From contig CAJUOP010000017.1 of NCBI GenBank assembly GCA_910588465.1, positions 1-51,581 of the forward strand: 51,581 nt of DNA, read 5' to 3'. Source of the DNA: an uncultured Christensenellaceae bacterium. GTDB taxonomy: Bacteria; Bacillota; Clostridia; Christensenellales; Borkfalkiaceae. Shown here one piece after another: positions 10,170-18,963 of this stretch. The position numbers and the translations under genes are program-made. Numbering within the stretch: the stretch's first letter is position 1; each line of letters opens with the position of its first letter. The notes under the pieces were generated by a model. That model was not told the origin of the DNA, did no database searches, and worked only from the letters and a program-made list of their open reading frames with translations.

Positions 10170-10910
10170 ATGGAACTTTCTTTTTTAAAAAATATTCCCG
10201 TGGCGCACCGCGGATTACATAACGAAACTCTCCCCGAAAACGGCATGGGCGCCTTCCGCGCCGCCATGCGCGAGGGGTATACCATCGAAACGGACGTACG
10301 CCTTTCCAAAGACGGCGAAATTATGGTTTTTCACGACGATCACTTGTTCCGCATGACGGGCGCGAACCTTGCCGTCGCCGACTGCACGGCGGAAGAGCTT
10401 TCCCGTTTAAAGCTTGGCGAATCGAACGAGCGGATCCCCCTCTTTTCCGAATTTTTAAGCACGGTAGACGGGCAGGTCCCCCTCTTGATCGAAATTAAAA
10501 ATATGCCCTCGGCGAACACCAAAACGTTTATCGCCAAAATTGCGGACGCGCTTAAAAATTACGGCGGACTTTACGCCGTGCAGAGCTTTTCGCCCTTTTA
10601 CGTAAAGGAGTTTAAAGCGCTCCGTCCCGATATCCCTTGCGGAATTCTCGCCACGGCAAGCTCTTGTAAGGCGGACTTCGGCGGCTCGGCATTCTGGCGG
10701 ATAAAGGCGCGCGCGGTAAAAAACATGAGCTTTAACAAACGGATAAAGCCGGACTTTATCAGTTACCATTTTAAAGACTATCCGCAAAAGGCGACGGAAA
10801 ACTTTCAGGGCTTAAAGCTTGCCTGGACGATCCGCTCGCCCGAGGACGAGGCATACGCCAGAAAGTACGCGGACAATATCATCTTCGAAAATTACGTTCC
10901 CGAAAAATAA
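10170..10910 (+). CDS. Glycerophosphodiester phosphodiesterase
   Basis: 246 residues. The GDPD family hydrolyses glycerophosphodiesters to sn-glycerol 3-phosphate and an alcohol in a TIM barrel, using a metal. Visible signatures are AHRGLHNETLPENG (11-24), ETDVRLSKDGEIMVFHDD (31-48; the family's E-D ligand pair and catalytic HD) and LLIEIK in the middle. There is no signal peptide, so the enzyme should be cytosolic. There is no Shine-Dalgarno: the ATG falls on the predicted transcription start. A strong terminator follows directly, so the gene is monocistronic. Substrate specificity cannot be read from the sequence. Confidence 0.93.
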   Translation: MELSFLKNIPVAHRGLHNETLPENGMGAFRAAMREGYTIETDVRLSKDGEIMVFHDDHLFRMTGANLAVADCTAEELSRLKLGESNERIPLFSEFLSTVDGQVPLLIEIKNMPSANTKTFIAKIADALKNYGGLYAVQSFSPFYVKEFKALRPDIPCGILATASSCKADFGGSAFWRIKARAVKNMSFNKRIKPDFISYHFKDYPQKATENFQGLKLAWTIRSPEDEAYARKYADNIIFENYVPEK

Positions 10911-10922
10911 ATCCGATTTATT

Positions 10923-10948
10923 CTCCCGCCGCCCGGCGGGAGTTTTTT
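10923..10948 (+). terminator. Terminator after the glycerophosphodiesterase gene
   Basis: CTCCCGCC pairs with GGCGGGAG around a GCCC loop and is followed by six T. Confidence 0.92.
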
Positions 10949-10967
10949 ATGAAACGTAAAAGCTCCC

Positions 10968-10990
10968 TGCGCGGCTGTACAGGTGCGCAG
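10968..10990. repeat. Short hairpin repeat, copy 1
   Basis: TGCGCGGCTGTACAGGTGCG plus CAG matches 26318-26340 at 21 of 23 positions. Both copies form GC-rich hairpins just after a coding region. A second hairpin (GCGCGTTA-TCG-TAACGCGC) follows at 11003-11021. Confidence 0.55.
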
Positions 10991-11050
10991 GGCTGCAACG
11001 AAGCGCGTTATCGTAACGCGCCGCCGTTTGCATATTTTTCGGAAAAACAA

Positions 11051-11079
11051 TTGCGGATTTTAAAAATTTATGTTATAAT
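11051..11079 (+). promoter_or_regulatory. Promoter of the DUF4874/DUF4832-like lipoprotein gene
   Basis: -35 TTGCGG (11051-11056), 17-base spacer, -10 TATAAT (11074-11079). Confidence 0.7.
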
Positions 11080-11090
11080 TACATTATAAC
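11072..11090. promoter_or_regulatory. Perfect inverted repeat over the -10 box, candidate operator
   Basis: GTTATAAT-TAC-ATTATAAC is an 8-bp perfect dyad that covers the -10 box and the predicted transcription start. A repressor bound there would block the promoter. No cognate regulator is adjacent. The dyad may also arise by chance from AT-rich sequence. Confidence 0.4.
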
Positions 11091-11112
11091 ATAAAAAGGA
11101 GAATGGAACGAC

Positions 11113-12597
11113 GTGAAAAAATCTCTGATTCTTTTATTGGCAAGTATTTTTGCATTTTCCGCAACGATCGGCTTTGCCGCCTGCGCCCCCTCCGTTCCGC
11201 CGCAAGGCTCGGGAGACGAGCCCCCCGCGGAGTTGCCCGACGATACGAATCCGGACGACGAACATCCTAAGCCCGAGGAGGAACAACCCTTGAAATTTAT
11301 TCAGGTACAACAGCTGAACTACGCGGAAAGCACGGCGGCGATTCAAAATCCAGACCAGGGATTTTACATTCCCATCAACGTAAAAGTGACGGAAACCGGC
11401 GTTACTTACAGCAGCAGCACGATCACGGGCGCGACGCAGCTTTATCATCTGCGACTGGACATCAGCGCATTTTCCTCGAACGCGGGCGGAACGGACCAAC
11501 CGTTAACGGACAAAGCGCTGAAAGGGATCGGCGAACTTTTGTCCCTTTTGCGCAGCCGCAATAAAAATGCGATCGTCCGCTTTGCCTACGATACGGGCTT
11601 CAGCGGCAACAAGAATTGCGAGCCCGCGCTGGAAATCATGCTGGGTCACGCAAAGCAATTCTGTCCCTTGCTGGAACAATATCCCGCCACGGTCACCGCG
11701 CTCGAAGTGGGTATGGTGGGACCGTGGGGCGAAATGCACTCGAGCACCGCGGCGAATCCCAAAACGATCGGTGCGCTGATAAAGGCGTTTTTGACCAACA
11801 CGGTCACCTTGCCCGTCTCGGTAAGAACTCCGCAAATGATTTACAACTATCTGGGCATTCCCGACGGCGCGCCCGCGGGCTATCAGATCCCAGAAAGCGC
11901 CTATCGGCTGGGAATGTTCAACGACGGATACCTCGGCTCGGACAGCGATCTGGGAACGTATCAGGACAGAGAGAGGGATATCGCATTTATCGGCGGACAG
12001 ACCGCGCACCTGCCGTTCGGCGGAGAAGTGGTCGAGCCGGAAAGCTCCTTACACGATATCGAAGTTTGCCTTCCCGAAATGAATTTGGTCCACCTCAGCT
12101 ATCTGAACGAGCTTTGGAACAATACCGTGGTGAAGAAATGGAAAGACACTACCGTCACGAAAGAGTGCGCGGGAGCAAGCGCCCTTTACTACGGCAAAAC
12201 GGCGTACGAGTATATATCCAATCACATGGGTTACCGCTTCGTCCTGAAAAATTCGACCTTCGAATACACGGAGAAATTCGACAGCCTTAAAATTTCCCTT
12301 TCGTTCGAGAACGTAGGATTCGGAAATCTGAACAAGCCGAAAAAGGCAAGGCTGCTGTTTGTAAACGCAAACGAAGAGGTTGTCCGCGAACAGGAACTCG
12401 GCGATTTTTGCGGAACGGACACGGCGGAATATTCTCTTCCGCTCGATTTGCAAAACGGCGCTTACCGCGTATATTTGCTTTTCTACGGAGAAATGTTGAA
12501 TCAGACCCCGCTCTACACGCTTCAATTTGCGAACGACGGTTTGTACGACGCGCTCCTGCGCGCCAACCTGATCGGCTCGATCGAAATTAAAAAATAA
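11113..12597 (+). CDS. Lipoprotein of the DUF4874/DUF4832 type
   Basis: 494 residues from a GTG, with AAGGAG 11 bases upstream. A lipoprotein signal peptide ends in FAAC (Cys25) and is followed by an acidic Pro/Asp/Glu linker (about 28-60). The core begins with QNPDQGFYIP, the hallmark of DUF4874. A TIM-barrel-like half includes the GMVGPWGEMHSS stretch near residue 200, and the DUF4832-type C-terminal half ends in a beta-sandwich-like region. Proteins of this type are found in gut and plant-polymer degraders and are thought to resemble glycoside hydrolases, but I know of no proven activity. It should sit on the outer face of the membrane. It is monocistronic between its own promoter and a terminator. 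Confidence 0.82.
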   Translation: MKKSLILLLASIFAFSATIGFAACAPSVPPQGSGDEPPAELPDDTNPDDEHPKPEEEQPLKFIQVQQLNYAESTAAIQNPDQGFYIPINVKVTETGVTYSSSTITGATQLYHLRLDISAFSSNAGGTDQPLTDKALKGIGELLSLLRSRNKNAIVRFAYDTGFSGNKNCEPALEIMLGHAKQFCPLLEQYPATVTALEVGMVGPWGEMHSSTAANPKTIGALIKAFLTNTVTLPVSVRTPQMIYNYLGIPDGAPAGYQIPESAYRLGMFNDGYLGSDSDLGTYQDRERDIAFIGGQTAHLPFGGEVVEPESSLHDIEVCLPEMNLVHLSYLNELWNNTVVKKWKDTTVTKECAGASALYYGKTAYEYISNHMGYRFVLKNSTFEYTEKFDSLKISLSFENVGFGNLNKPKKARLLFVNANEEVVREQELGDFCGTDTAEYSLPLDLQNGAYRVYLLFYGEMLNQTPLYTLQFANDGLYDALLRANLIGSIEIKK

Positions 12598-12610
12598 ACA
12601 AAGGAAAAAA

Positions 12611-12632
12611 GCACCCCGCGGGGTGCTTTTTT
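12611..12632 (+). terminator. Terminator after the DUF4832-like gene
   Basis: GCACCCC pairs with GGGGTGC around GC. The stem is extended by flanking A and T runs and followed by TTTTTTGTT. Confidence 0.93.
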
Positions 12633-12659
12633 GTTATTCCGAATATGCTTTCCGTCTCT

Positions 12660-12756
12660 TGTCATTTAGCAGCGCGGCGGCACAGGTATCCCACACAACA
12701 AATCCGCCCTGAACACCTTGGGATTCTTTCGCCCCGCAAGGGGGCTCGGAATGACA
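12660..12756. repeat. Degenerate inverted-repeat element, 97 bp
   Basis: It starts TGTCATTTAG and ends CTCGGAATGACA, with TGGGATTCTTTCG inside. This is the same family as 7619-7705, more decayed at the left end. Confidence 0.55.
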
Positions 12757-12808
12757 GTAAAAATCAAGTTTCTTTGCCATTCAACAGATAAGAAAATTAA
12801 ATTCACTT

Positions 12809-12849
12809 GTCATTCAGAGGCGCGGCAACGCCGCGCCGCAGGAATCCCC
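12809..12849. repeat. Partial TGTCATTC repeat abutting a stop codon
   Basis: TGTCATTCAGAGGCGCGG, a GCGCGGC/GCCGCGC hairpin and GGAATCCCCC end directly at the stop codon (12850) of the minus-strand acyltransferase-like gene. The insertion may have reshaped that gene's end. Confidence 0.5.
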
Positions 12850-13626
12850 CTAAGCCAAACAATATCCGAGGGCGGAGCCGACGAAAACCCCGCGCAGCGC
12901 AAGCTCTTTTACGCGGCGGGCAAACTCGTTTTCCGCCCGATAAGCCTGCGGATCGCCGATTCGCCCGAAAACATACCGTTCCGCGCTGCGGTCGCGTTCG
13001 TCCGATTCCGTCACGGTAAACCGCGAAGCAAACGAAAGAATATTTCCGCCCGAAAGCAACGTTTTCAGCTTCGGAGAAAGCAACCAGGATTCGCAGCTGT
13101 AAAAGCGGCTGCCGAACAATTCCCCCGCCCGCCGAAACGACGCGTTTACCGCTTCGACCGAGAGCTTTCCTCCCTGCGGGATATGCACCTCCGCATAAGG
13201 CGTGCCTGCGGGAAATTCGTTTCCGCCGAAGCAAACGGGCGCCTGCGCAACGCGCGGGATAAACTGCAGCCGCCCCAGACGGAAAATTTCCGTCCGCACC
13301 AAATGGGCAAGCCAATGCGTTTCCCGCACGCCGCACTCTCCGCCGACGGACTGCAAATTGCTGCTCCAGATCGCCAGATCGCGCATTGTGTCCAACCACT
13401 CTTCCCGCGCAAGCCCCTTTGCCGAATACGCCTGCTCGGAATATCGCGCAAGATAGTGCGCGAACAGCGCAAGCACGTAGTCGGGGCGATCGCCCGTATA
13501 CGTTTCGTTTAACCAAGACCGTTGAGGAAGGCTTTCGATTTCTTCCCGCGACAGCCGACACGCGCGCACCGCTCTTCGGGCTTCGTCCGAAAAGCCCGTC
13601 TCTCTCATAAATGCTTCCGTCTCCAT
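12850..13626 (-). CDS. Acyltransferase-like protein (GNAT_C-type domain)
   Basis: 258 residues from the ATG at 13626, chosen because GAGGAG lies seven bases upstream; the longer frame to 13647 starts inside the preceding terminator tail. The C-terminal half carries the pattern I associate with the GNAT_C acyltransferase-domain proteins: EVHIPQGGKLSVEAVNASFRR (written here in part), SCESWLLSPKLKTLL and GGNILSFASRF. The N-terminal half, helical and Trp/Tyr-rich, would match the partner N-terminal domain. Members of this group are poorly characterised and are assumed to move an acyl group from acyl-CoA. No signal peptide is seen. It lies downstream of the glycan locus but behind a terminator, and a decayed repeat touches its stop codon. 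Confidence 0.6.
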   Translation of the reverse strand: METEAFMRETGFSDEARRAVRACRLSREEIESLPQRSWLNETYTGDRPDYVLALFAHYLARYSEQAYSAKGLAREEWLDTMRDLAIWSSNLQSVGGECGVRETHWLAHLVRTEIFRLGRLQFIPRVAQAPVCFGGNEFPAGTPYAEVHIPQGGKLSVEAVNASFRRAGELFGSRFYSCESWLLSPKLKTLLSGGNILSFASRFTVTESDERDRSAERYVFGRIGDPQAYRAENEFARRVKELALRGVFVGSALGYCLA

Positions 13627-13652
13627 TTTCGGCTCCTCGCTCTTCAAAAAAA

Positions 13653-13670
13653 CGGGGGATAACTCCCCCG
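13653..13670 (-). terminator. Terminator at the end of the glycan locus
   Basis: CGGGGGA pairs with TCCCCCG around a four-base loop and is followed on the minus strand by seven T. It lies 24 bases past the stop of the anchored repeat protein. Confidence 0.9.
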
Positions 13671-13693
13671 CTTTTTCATTGCCTGTTTTTTCC

Positions 13694-16252
13694 TTATTTC
13701 TTACGCTTTTTCACTACGAACACGGCAACGCCCGCCGCGATCGCTACCGCCGCCGCGCAGCCGATCACAATGCCCGCGATCGCGCCGCCGCCGAGCGACG
13801 AATCACTCTCCGTATCCGTATTCGGCGTTTCGGCGCCGCCCGTCGTCGTCACCGTAACGGTAACGATATCGGAAGCAAACGAGTTTTCGGTCGCCGCAAT
13901 GCGGATCTGAATTTGATATGCGGTGCCCGCGGTAAGATTGCCCCAGCTGCCGAGCGTGGTCCACTCGCCGTTTTCGCCGAATTTATATTCGTAACCCTCG
14001 GCGGTATAACGGATATAATTATCGGAAACGGTCGCCTGAGGAACGGTGTCCGCCGTAAGCACGGGCTTTTCCAAAACGATTTGCGTCACTTCCGAAGCGC
14101 CGCCCTTTGCGCGCACGTAAAGGGTCGTTCCCGGCGTGACCGCGCCGCCCTTTAAAATGAGCGTACCGAAATCCTCGGATGCGGAAACCTCGTACTTCGT
14201 ATCGTCAAAGTCTATCGTCTGTTCCATATAGTTTACGGTGACCACCGTGGACGGAACGATTTGCTTGTCGCTGAAATACACGCTGTTCAACGTTACTTTT
14301 TTGGTAAGAGAAGGCACGTCTTTTACAGAACCGTCGCAATACATATAGATGTAAGTCTGACCGTTCTCCGTAAGATACTCATTTTCGAAAAACGCCGCGG
14401 TATCGAAGCAGAGCAAGTACCGCCCCTTTGCATAGGGTGCGTCGTACATTCCGGGGAAGCACGCGCTGCCGTTTACGTTCGCTCCGCTGTTAAAGAACAC
14501 GGTAAGCGTGAAATCGTTCGAAACCGTAAAATCGATCACGAGATAGCGGTTGAACGAATACCAGTTTTCGACGGGAATCGCAACGTAATAGCGAAGTCCC
14601 GCAACGTTCGCCACGTCGTACGTCCAGGACATACCCGACTCGGTAGGCGTAACCGTATAAATCGAACCGTTGGAATTATACTCGTCGAATACCACTTCCA
14701 CGTCGTTATGGAAAACGATTTTATCGAACACAACGTTTTTGGTCCCTTCGAAAGCGGACAGATCAACTCCCGATTCGATAAAAAATTTCAACTCGATCGT
14801 ATCTGTTTTAATTTCGCTTACGTCGATTTCGATATTATGATAGCCTTTGGCATAAGTTGTCGACTCGCTTAAATTGGGATCGAAACCGCCGTAACCGACG
14901 CCGAATTTCATTTCGGAATCCGTATAAAATCCGATATGAAGTTTGGACGTTTTGTTCGCGTCGAAATTGGAAACGGTCGTTGCAATGTTGGGGTTTGCCT
15001 GCATATTGCTTCCCCAAGTAAATTTAAGTCCGCTATATGTGGTATTTTCGTCGACCACAAGCTCGCCCTTATTCTCAACGGTAAGATTTTGGTGCCACGT
15101 TACCCACTCCGAAATCGCAAGCTCGGGCGTGCCGATATCGTTGATAAACGTAGGCGTTTCATAACCGAACGTCATGCCGCCGAACTCGATAATTGCGGAG
15201 GTAGCGCCGCTCTCCACCACAGGAACAAGAATGATTTTCGAAACCGAATTTCCTTTCTTAACAAAATCGGAGAAATAAGTCGTTAAATTGACGGTAATCA
15301 ACTTATAATCTTCCGAGATCGAAGGAACCGAGTTTATCTGCCACGCATTTTCCGCTTTTCCGAATAAATCGTTACAGAACGCATTGTCCTCTACGTCGGT
15401 CTCGATATAACCCAATATTTTTTGAATTCCCGTCGTCTTGACTTTCACATACAGTTTTGCCCAATCGGTCGGCCAGGCGGTTAAGCTTTTGGAAAGCGGA
15501 ATCTCGATTTTTACGGGCTGCGCTACGTCCGTAACGGCAATATTCGCCGCCGCATTATTCACAGTCCCTTCCGCCGCGTCTCCTTCGAGCTTATCGAGCG
15601 TGTTTGCAGCAGCCGTGCCGTTCGTTACCGTCCAATCGGCAAATTCTTTAAACGAAATTTCCGGAGTTTCCACCACCTCGTCTTTGCTGGGATCATATGC
15701 CGTAAGCGTATAGCTTACGCCCGCCACCGTGAGTGAATTTACTGTAATACGGTTTTTGCCTGTTGAATTGAACGAAAAAGCCAACGCAAAATTCGTTTTA
15801 TCTTCAAAAGAACTAATATACCCAGCAGGTTCAATCGTTTTCGTATATTCGATTCCTGCGGTCATCGCTTCATAATTGATTGCATTTCCGGATGCAGTCC
15901 AACCCGTAAGTGAATTAAAGAAAAATCCACGAATCGTAGCCCCGTTTTCCGAAGTCATACTTAAAGAAATATCACCCGAAGTATAATTTGAAATAGGCAG
16001 ACGAACATAGTAAGCACTTTGATCGCCGATATAAGAAATGGTGCTCTTGGTTCCGTCGGACGTGCCGTTAAAGTCGTAAGCGGTAGCGCCTGAATCATTT
16101 GCAAACTGCCCAACCGTTAGGGTACTTCCTTCTTCGCCTTCCACAGCCGCCGCGCGAACGGTTGCAAATCCCGCACCTGCCGCCGTTCCGACAAGCGCGA
16201 ACGCAAGCCCCGCAAGCAACAGTGTTTTGCCTTTCAGTAATTTTGTTCTCAT
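13694..16252 (-). CDS. Membrane-anchored surface protein with repeated beta modules
   Basis: 852 residues. TAGGAGG lies seven bases before the ATG. A signal peptide (about 1-36) is followed by a long beta-rich ectodomain. Two stretches, YYVRLPISNYTSG near residue 79 and RYYVAIPVENWYSF near 552, match a module found three times in the neighbouring lipoprotein. Residues about 730-815 look like a fibronectin-III or Ig-like domain (YKFGENGEWTTL, then LTAGTAYQIQIRIAATE). A Ser/Thr/Asp linker leads to a Gly/Ala/Val transmembrane helix and a KKRKK tail, with no LPXTG. It is the last gene of the sugar ABC locus and is followed by a terminator. A role in binding the polysaccharide at the cell surface is inference from position and architecture. 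Confidence 0.8.
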   Translation of the reverse strand: MRTKLLKGKTLLLAGLAFALVGTAAGAGFATVRAAAVEGEEGSTLTVGQFANDSGATAYDFNGTSDGTKSTISYIGDQSAYYVRLPISNYTSGDISLSMTSENGATIRGFFFNSLTGWTASGNAINYEAMTAGIEYTKTIEPAGYISSFEDKTNFALAFSFNSTGKNRITVNSLTVAGVSYTLTAYDPSKDEVVETPEISFKEFADWTVTNGTAAANTLDKLEGDAAEGTVNNAAANIAVTDVAQPVKIEIPLSKSLTAWPTDWAKLYVKVKTTGIQKILGYIETDVEDNAFCNDLFGKAENAWQINSVPSISEDYKLITVNLTTYFSDFVKKGNSVSKIILVPVVESGATSAIIEFGGMTFGYETPTFINDIGTPELAISEWVTWHQNLTVENKGELVVDENTTYSGLKFTWGSNMQANPNIATTVSNFDANKTSKLHIGFYTDSEMKFGVGYGGFDPNLSESTTYAKGYHNIEIDVSEIKTDTIELKFFIESGVDLSAFEGTKNVVFDKIVFHNDVEVVFDEYNSNGSIYTVTPTESGMSWTYDVANVAGLRYYVAIPVENWYSFNRYLVIDFTVSNDFTLTVFFNSGANVNGSACFPGMYDAPYAKGRYLLCFDTAAFFENEYLTENGQTYIYMYCDGSVKDVPSLTKKVTLNSVYFSDKQIVPSTVVTVNYMEQTIDFDDTKYEVSASEDFGTLILKGGAVTPGTTLYVRAKGGASEVTQIVLEKPVLTADTVPQATVSDNYIRYTAEGYEYKFGENGEWTTLGSWGNLTAGTAYQIQIRIAATENSFASDIVTVTVTTTGGAETPNTDTESDSSLGGGAIAGIVIGCAAAVAIAAGVAVFVVKKRKK

Positions 16253-16303
16253 ACTTTTCCTCCTAAAATTTTTTTATTTTTTTCGGCATTTCCGCCGTTG
16301 TTT

Positions 16304-17983
16304 TTACTCCGTGTATAACCCGATCCCAAGGAAGTAAATGTTGTGAACGCCTTCGAACTTATGCGCGTCGCGGTCCGCTTTCTTTTCCGAATCGGGACAG
16401 TTCAGATAGAACAGCAGCGAAGTAACGGTATAATCTTCGAAAGTCTTGCCTGCGGAGTCCGCTTGCATCGCGGTAAAGTCATACGTGAACGTATAAATTT
16501 TCGTCGCCGCGTCGTACACGATCGTTTCGGTCACTCCCCCTAAATTATTCTGTGCCGTCAACGAATCGGAAGCCTGCGTCGAAGCGCCGTTCACAACTCC
16601 TGCGGAGCCGCGCAGAATATAATTCCCCGCATTCTGTCCCTGCGTGCTCAGCGAGGAAGAGCTCGAAAGTCCGAAGCCGATATGGTTAAGCCCGTCGGGG
16701 GCATATATGGTATATACGATTTTCTGCACGCCGTTGCCCTTGCGCACGGGCACGGTGATAAAGTTCCAGGTGTCGTAATAGGTAAGCTCTAACTTTGCGT
16801 TTCCGCCGTTTGCCGCGCGCGTGATATTCACGCTGGAACAACCCGTCCATACGTTGGAAACAAACGCTCCGTCCGCGGCGGTGCGGATAAAGCCCACGCC
16901 CGTTACGGTAACGGTTGCCGACGCGGGAAGCTTAACGTAAATATCCGTCACCAAACCGTCCTTTACGTACTGCGTGGTAATATCGTCCGAATCGCCGACC
17001 GCGAATAATTTCGTATAGTCGTAAGTCTCGGACTTTTCCCCGCCCGTAAGGGTCACGGAAAGCGCCGTAGACAGCATACTCGTTTCGCCTCCGTCCAACG
17101 TAAAGCGCACGCCCACTTCGATGACCGCCGTTCCGCTTGCGGAAACCGTAAACTTCGCAAAGTCCGCCGAATATTTGCTTACGGGAATGTACGCCGTTCC
17201 CGCCCCGTCGGACGTAATTTCCAGCGTTTCTCCCTTGGTCAAGGTAATTCCTTCGTCCGCGGTCGCCTGCGAAAAGTCTGCAACGGGTTTTACGTAACGG
17301 TCATCCAGCTTGGGATCGCCGTCGGACAAAAACTCGAAGTTTTTCACGGTAACCGAGCCGCTCGCGTCGGACGCGGGCGCATACGAGGGCAGCGAGTCGA
17401 AAAAGATGGCAAAGCCGATCACCGTTTTATCCTTTACCGACTGCCCCGCAACGGGCTTGTAGGCGGCGTCCGTAATCAAAAATTCTCCAAGCTCCGCAAT
17501 TACGTACTGCTCCCCCTCCGACAGCTCGCCGAGGAACACCGTAACGGGCGCGTAGCCTAGATCGTACGCTTCGTAATAAATCGCCTGTACGGCAATCCGC
17601 TCCGCTGCGTTCTCGCCGTTTTCGAGCGAAATTTTCAAATTGCCGTAGGCGGCGGAATAATTCTCGACGGGCACGTAAACGTAAGCCCAGTCGGAAATAT
17701 CCTTATAAGAAATTTCCGTTCCCGCCTCGGTCGTTTTTACCGTATAGGCGCTTTCCGCCGCAGACGGGGAATAGCCCTTAACGGAGGGTACCGCGCCGGG
17801 CGCGGGAGCCGCGGGCGCCTGCGCGGGCTTTTCGGGATAAACCACGTGCGACAAAATTTCGGGCGTTTCGATTTCGGGGCGCGTCGTTTCGTCGTCGTAC
17901 CTCAGCGGTCCGCCGCAGGCGGCAAACGAAAGCAGCATTGCGGGCACGGATACCAGCGCCAATAATTTTTTAAAATGCTTCAT
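16304..17983 (-). CDS. Lipoprotein with three copies of the surface beta module
   Basis: 559 residues. The lipoprotein signal ends in SFAAC (Cys23). AAGGAG lies before the ATG. After a Pro/Ala linker (about 50-70), the motif appears at about 101 (YVYVPVENYSAAYGNLKI), 263 (AYIPVSKYSADFAKFTV) and 408 (WNFITVPVRKG). The spacing is about 150 residues, which suggests tandem beta-sandwich domains of carbohydrate-binding type. It lies 28 bases after the second permease gene and 51 bases before the anchored protein that shares the module, so the two probably act together outside the cell as accessory binding proteins. I do not recognise the family. Confidence 0.8.
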   Translation of the reverse strand: MKHFKKLLALVSVPAMLLSFAACGGPLRYDDETTRPEIETPEILSHVVYPEKPAQAPAAPAPGAVPSVKGYSPSAAESAYTVKTTEAGTEISYKDISDWAYVYVPVENYSAAYGNLKISLENGENAAERIAVQAIYYEAYDLGYAPVTVFLGELSEGEQYVIAELGEFLITDAAYKPVAGQSVKDKTVIGFAIFFDSLPSYAPASDASGSVTVKNFEFLSDGDPKLDDRYVKPVADFSQATADEGITLTKGETLEITSDGAGTAYIPVSKYSADFAKFTVSASGTAVIEVGVRFTLDGGETSMLSTALSVTLTGGEKSETYDYTKLFAVGDSDDITTQYVKDGLVTDIYVKLPASATVTVTGVGFIRTAADGAFVSNVWTGCSSVNITRAANGGNAKLELTYYDTWNFITVPVRKGNGVQKIVYTIYAPDGLNHIGFGLSSSSSLSTQGQNAGNYILRGSAGVVNGASTQASDSLTAQNNLGGVTETIVYDAATKIYTFTYDFTAMQADSAGKTFEDYTVTSLLFYLNCPDSEKKADRDAHKFEGVHNIYFLGIGLYTE

Positions 17984-18011
17984 AAAGGGTTCTCCTTTTT
18001 TCCTTTCATTT

Positions 18012-18950
18012 TTATTCTTTTACGGACCCGAGCACGAGCCCCTTGATAAAGAACTTCTGCGCAAAGGGATACAGGGGCAATATGGGCAGAATCGCAATGA
18101 ATATCTGCGCGGACTGCAACGTCTTTATCGTAGTATTCTGCGCGATCGCCGCCTCTTCGGGGTTGGTGATCACGTTGTTTCCCGTGCCGCTCTGTTCGTT
18201 GATCATGTTGTAGATATACGACTGCAAGGGCACGTAATCGGCGTTCATGTAAATGAGCCCGTCGAACCAGTTGTTCCAATGCTGCACCGCCGTAAACAGC
18301 GTTACCGTAGCGATCGCGGGAAGAGAAATGGGAATTACGATCCGCAATAAAATCGTGTAATGTCCCGCGCCCTCCATCTTTGCCGCCTCCTCCATTTCTT
18401 TGGGCACCAAACGGAAGAAATTGATCAGCAGAACCATATTCCATGCGTTCATTGCCGTAGGCAGCACCAACGCAAGAATGTTATTCATCAGACCCAGCTT
18501 GGAAATGACGATATAGGTGGGGACCAACCCGCCCGAAAAGAACATGGTGATCATAAAGAACACCGTATAAAACGATCTTCCGCGCAGCGTTCTGCCCGCT
18601 CTCGACAGCGGATATGCGCCCAACGTGACCACGGCGACGGAAATAAACGTACCCAAAATCACGCGCGCCACGCTGATCCCGAACGAACGGAAAAACTGCA
18701 CCTTTGTAATAAGCAGGCGGTATGCGTCGAACGTAAACCCGACGGGCCAGAACGTAACGAGGTCGGCGTCCGCCGCCTCCTTGCCCGAAAGGCTGAGCGC
18801 AAGCAGATTGAAAAACGGCAAAAGACAAATTACGGCAAATAGGCACAAAAACGCGGTGTTTACAATTAAAAACGCGATTCTTGCCTTCGATTCCTTTACC
18901 TTCCGCGGGCGTTCTCTTTCGGGACGGTTTTTTATTTTTACGTTTTCCAT
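18012..18950 (-). CDS. Carbohydrate ABC transporter permease (LplC/MalG-like)
   Basis: 312 residues with six predicted membrane helices. The cytoplasmic EAA loop is EEAAKMEGAGHYTILLRIVI (about 191-210), the contact point for the ATPase. The charged N-terminus (KIKNRPERERPRKVKESKAR) and overall layout match the LplC group of oligosaccharide permeases in Firmicutes. It is 13 bases behind the partner permease. The locus has no ATPase gene; LplBC-type systems normally share a general ATPase of the MsmX type encoded elsewhere. The site before the ATG (AAGGACGGTG) is weaker than in the other genes, so coupling to the upstream gene is likely. Confidence 0.93.
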   Translation of the reverse strand: MENVKIKNRPERERPRKVKESKARIAFLIVNTAFLCLFAVICLLPFFNLLALSLSGKEAADADLVTFWPVGFTFDAYRLLITKVQFFRSFGISVARVILGTFISVAVVTLGAYPLSRAGRTLRGRSFYTVFFMITMFFSGGLVPTYIVISKLGLMNNILALVLPTAMNAWNMVLLINFFRLVPKEMEEAAKMEGAGHYTILLRIVIPISLPAIATVTLFTAVQHWNNWFDGLIYMNADYVPLQSYIYNMINEQSGTGNNVITNPEEAAIAQNTTIKTLQSAQIFIAILPILPLYPFAQKFFIKGLVLGSVKE

Positions 18951-18963
18951 CTTGTCACCGTCC

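Noticed and set aside
10949..11089. 46-codon plus-strand frame starting MKRKSSLRGC
   Set aside because: It begins in the T tract of a terminator, has no ribosome site, and runs through two hairpins and the next promoter.
12718..13512. 264-codon plus-strand frame
   Set aside because: It is antisense to the acyltransferase-like gene, begins inside a repeat element, and its product is Arg-rich with no family resemblance.
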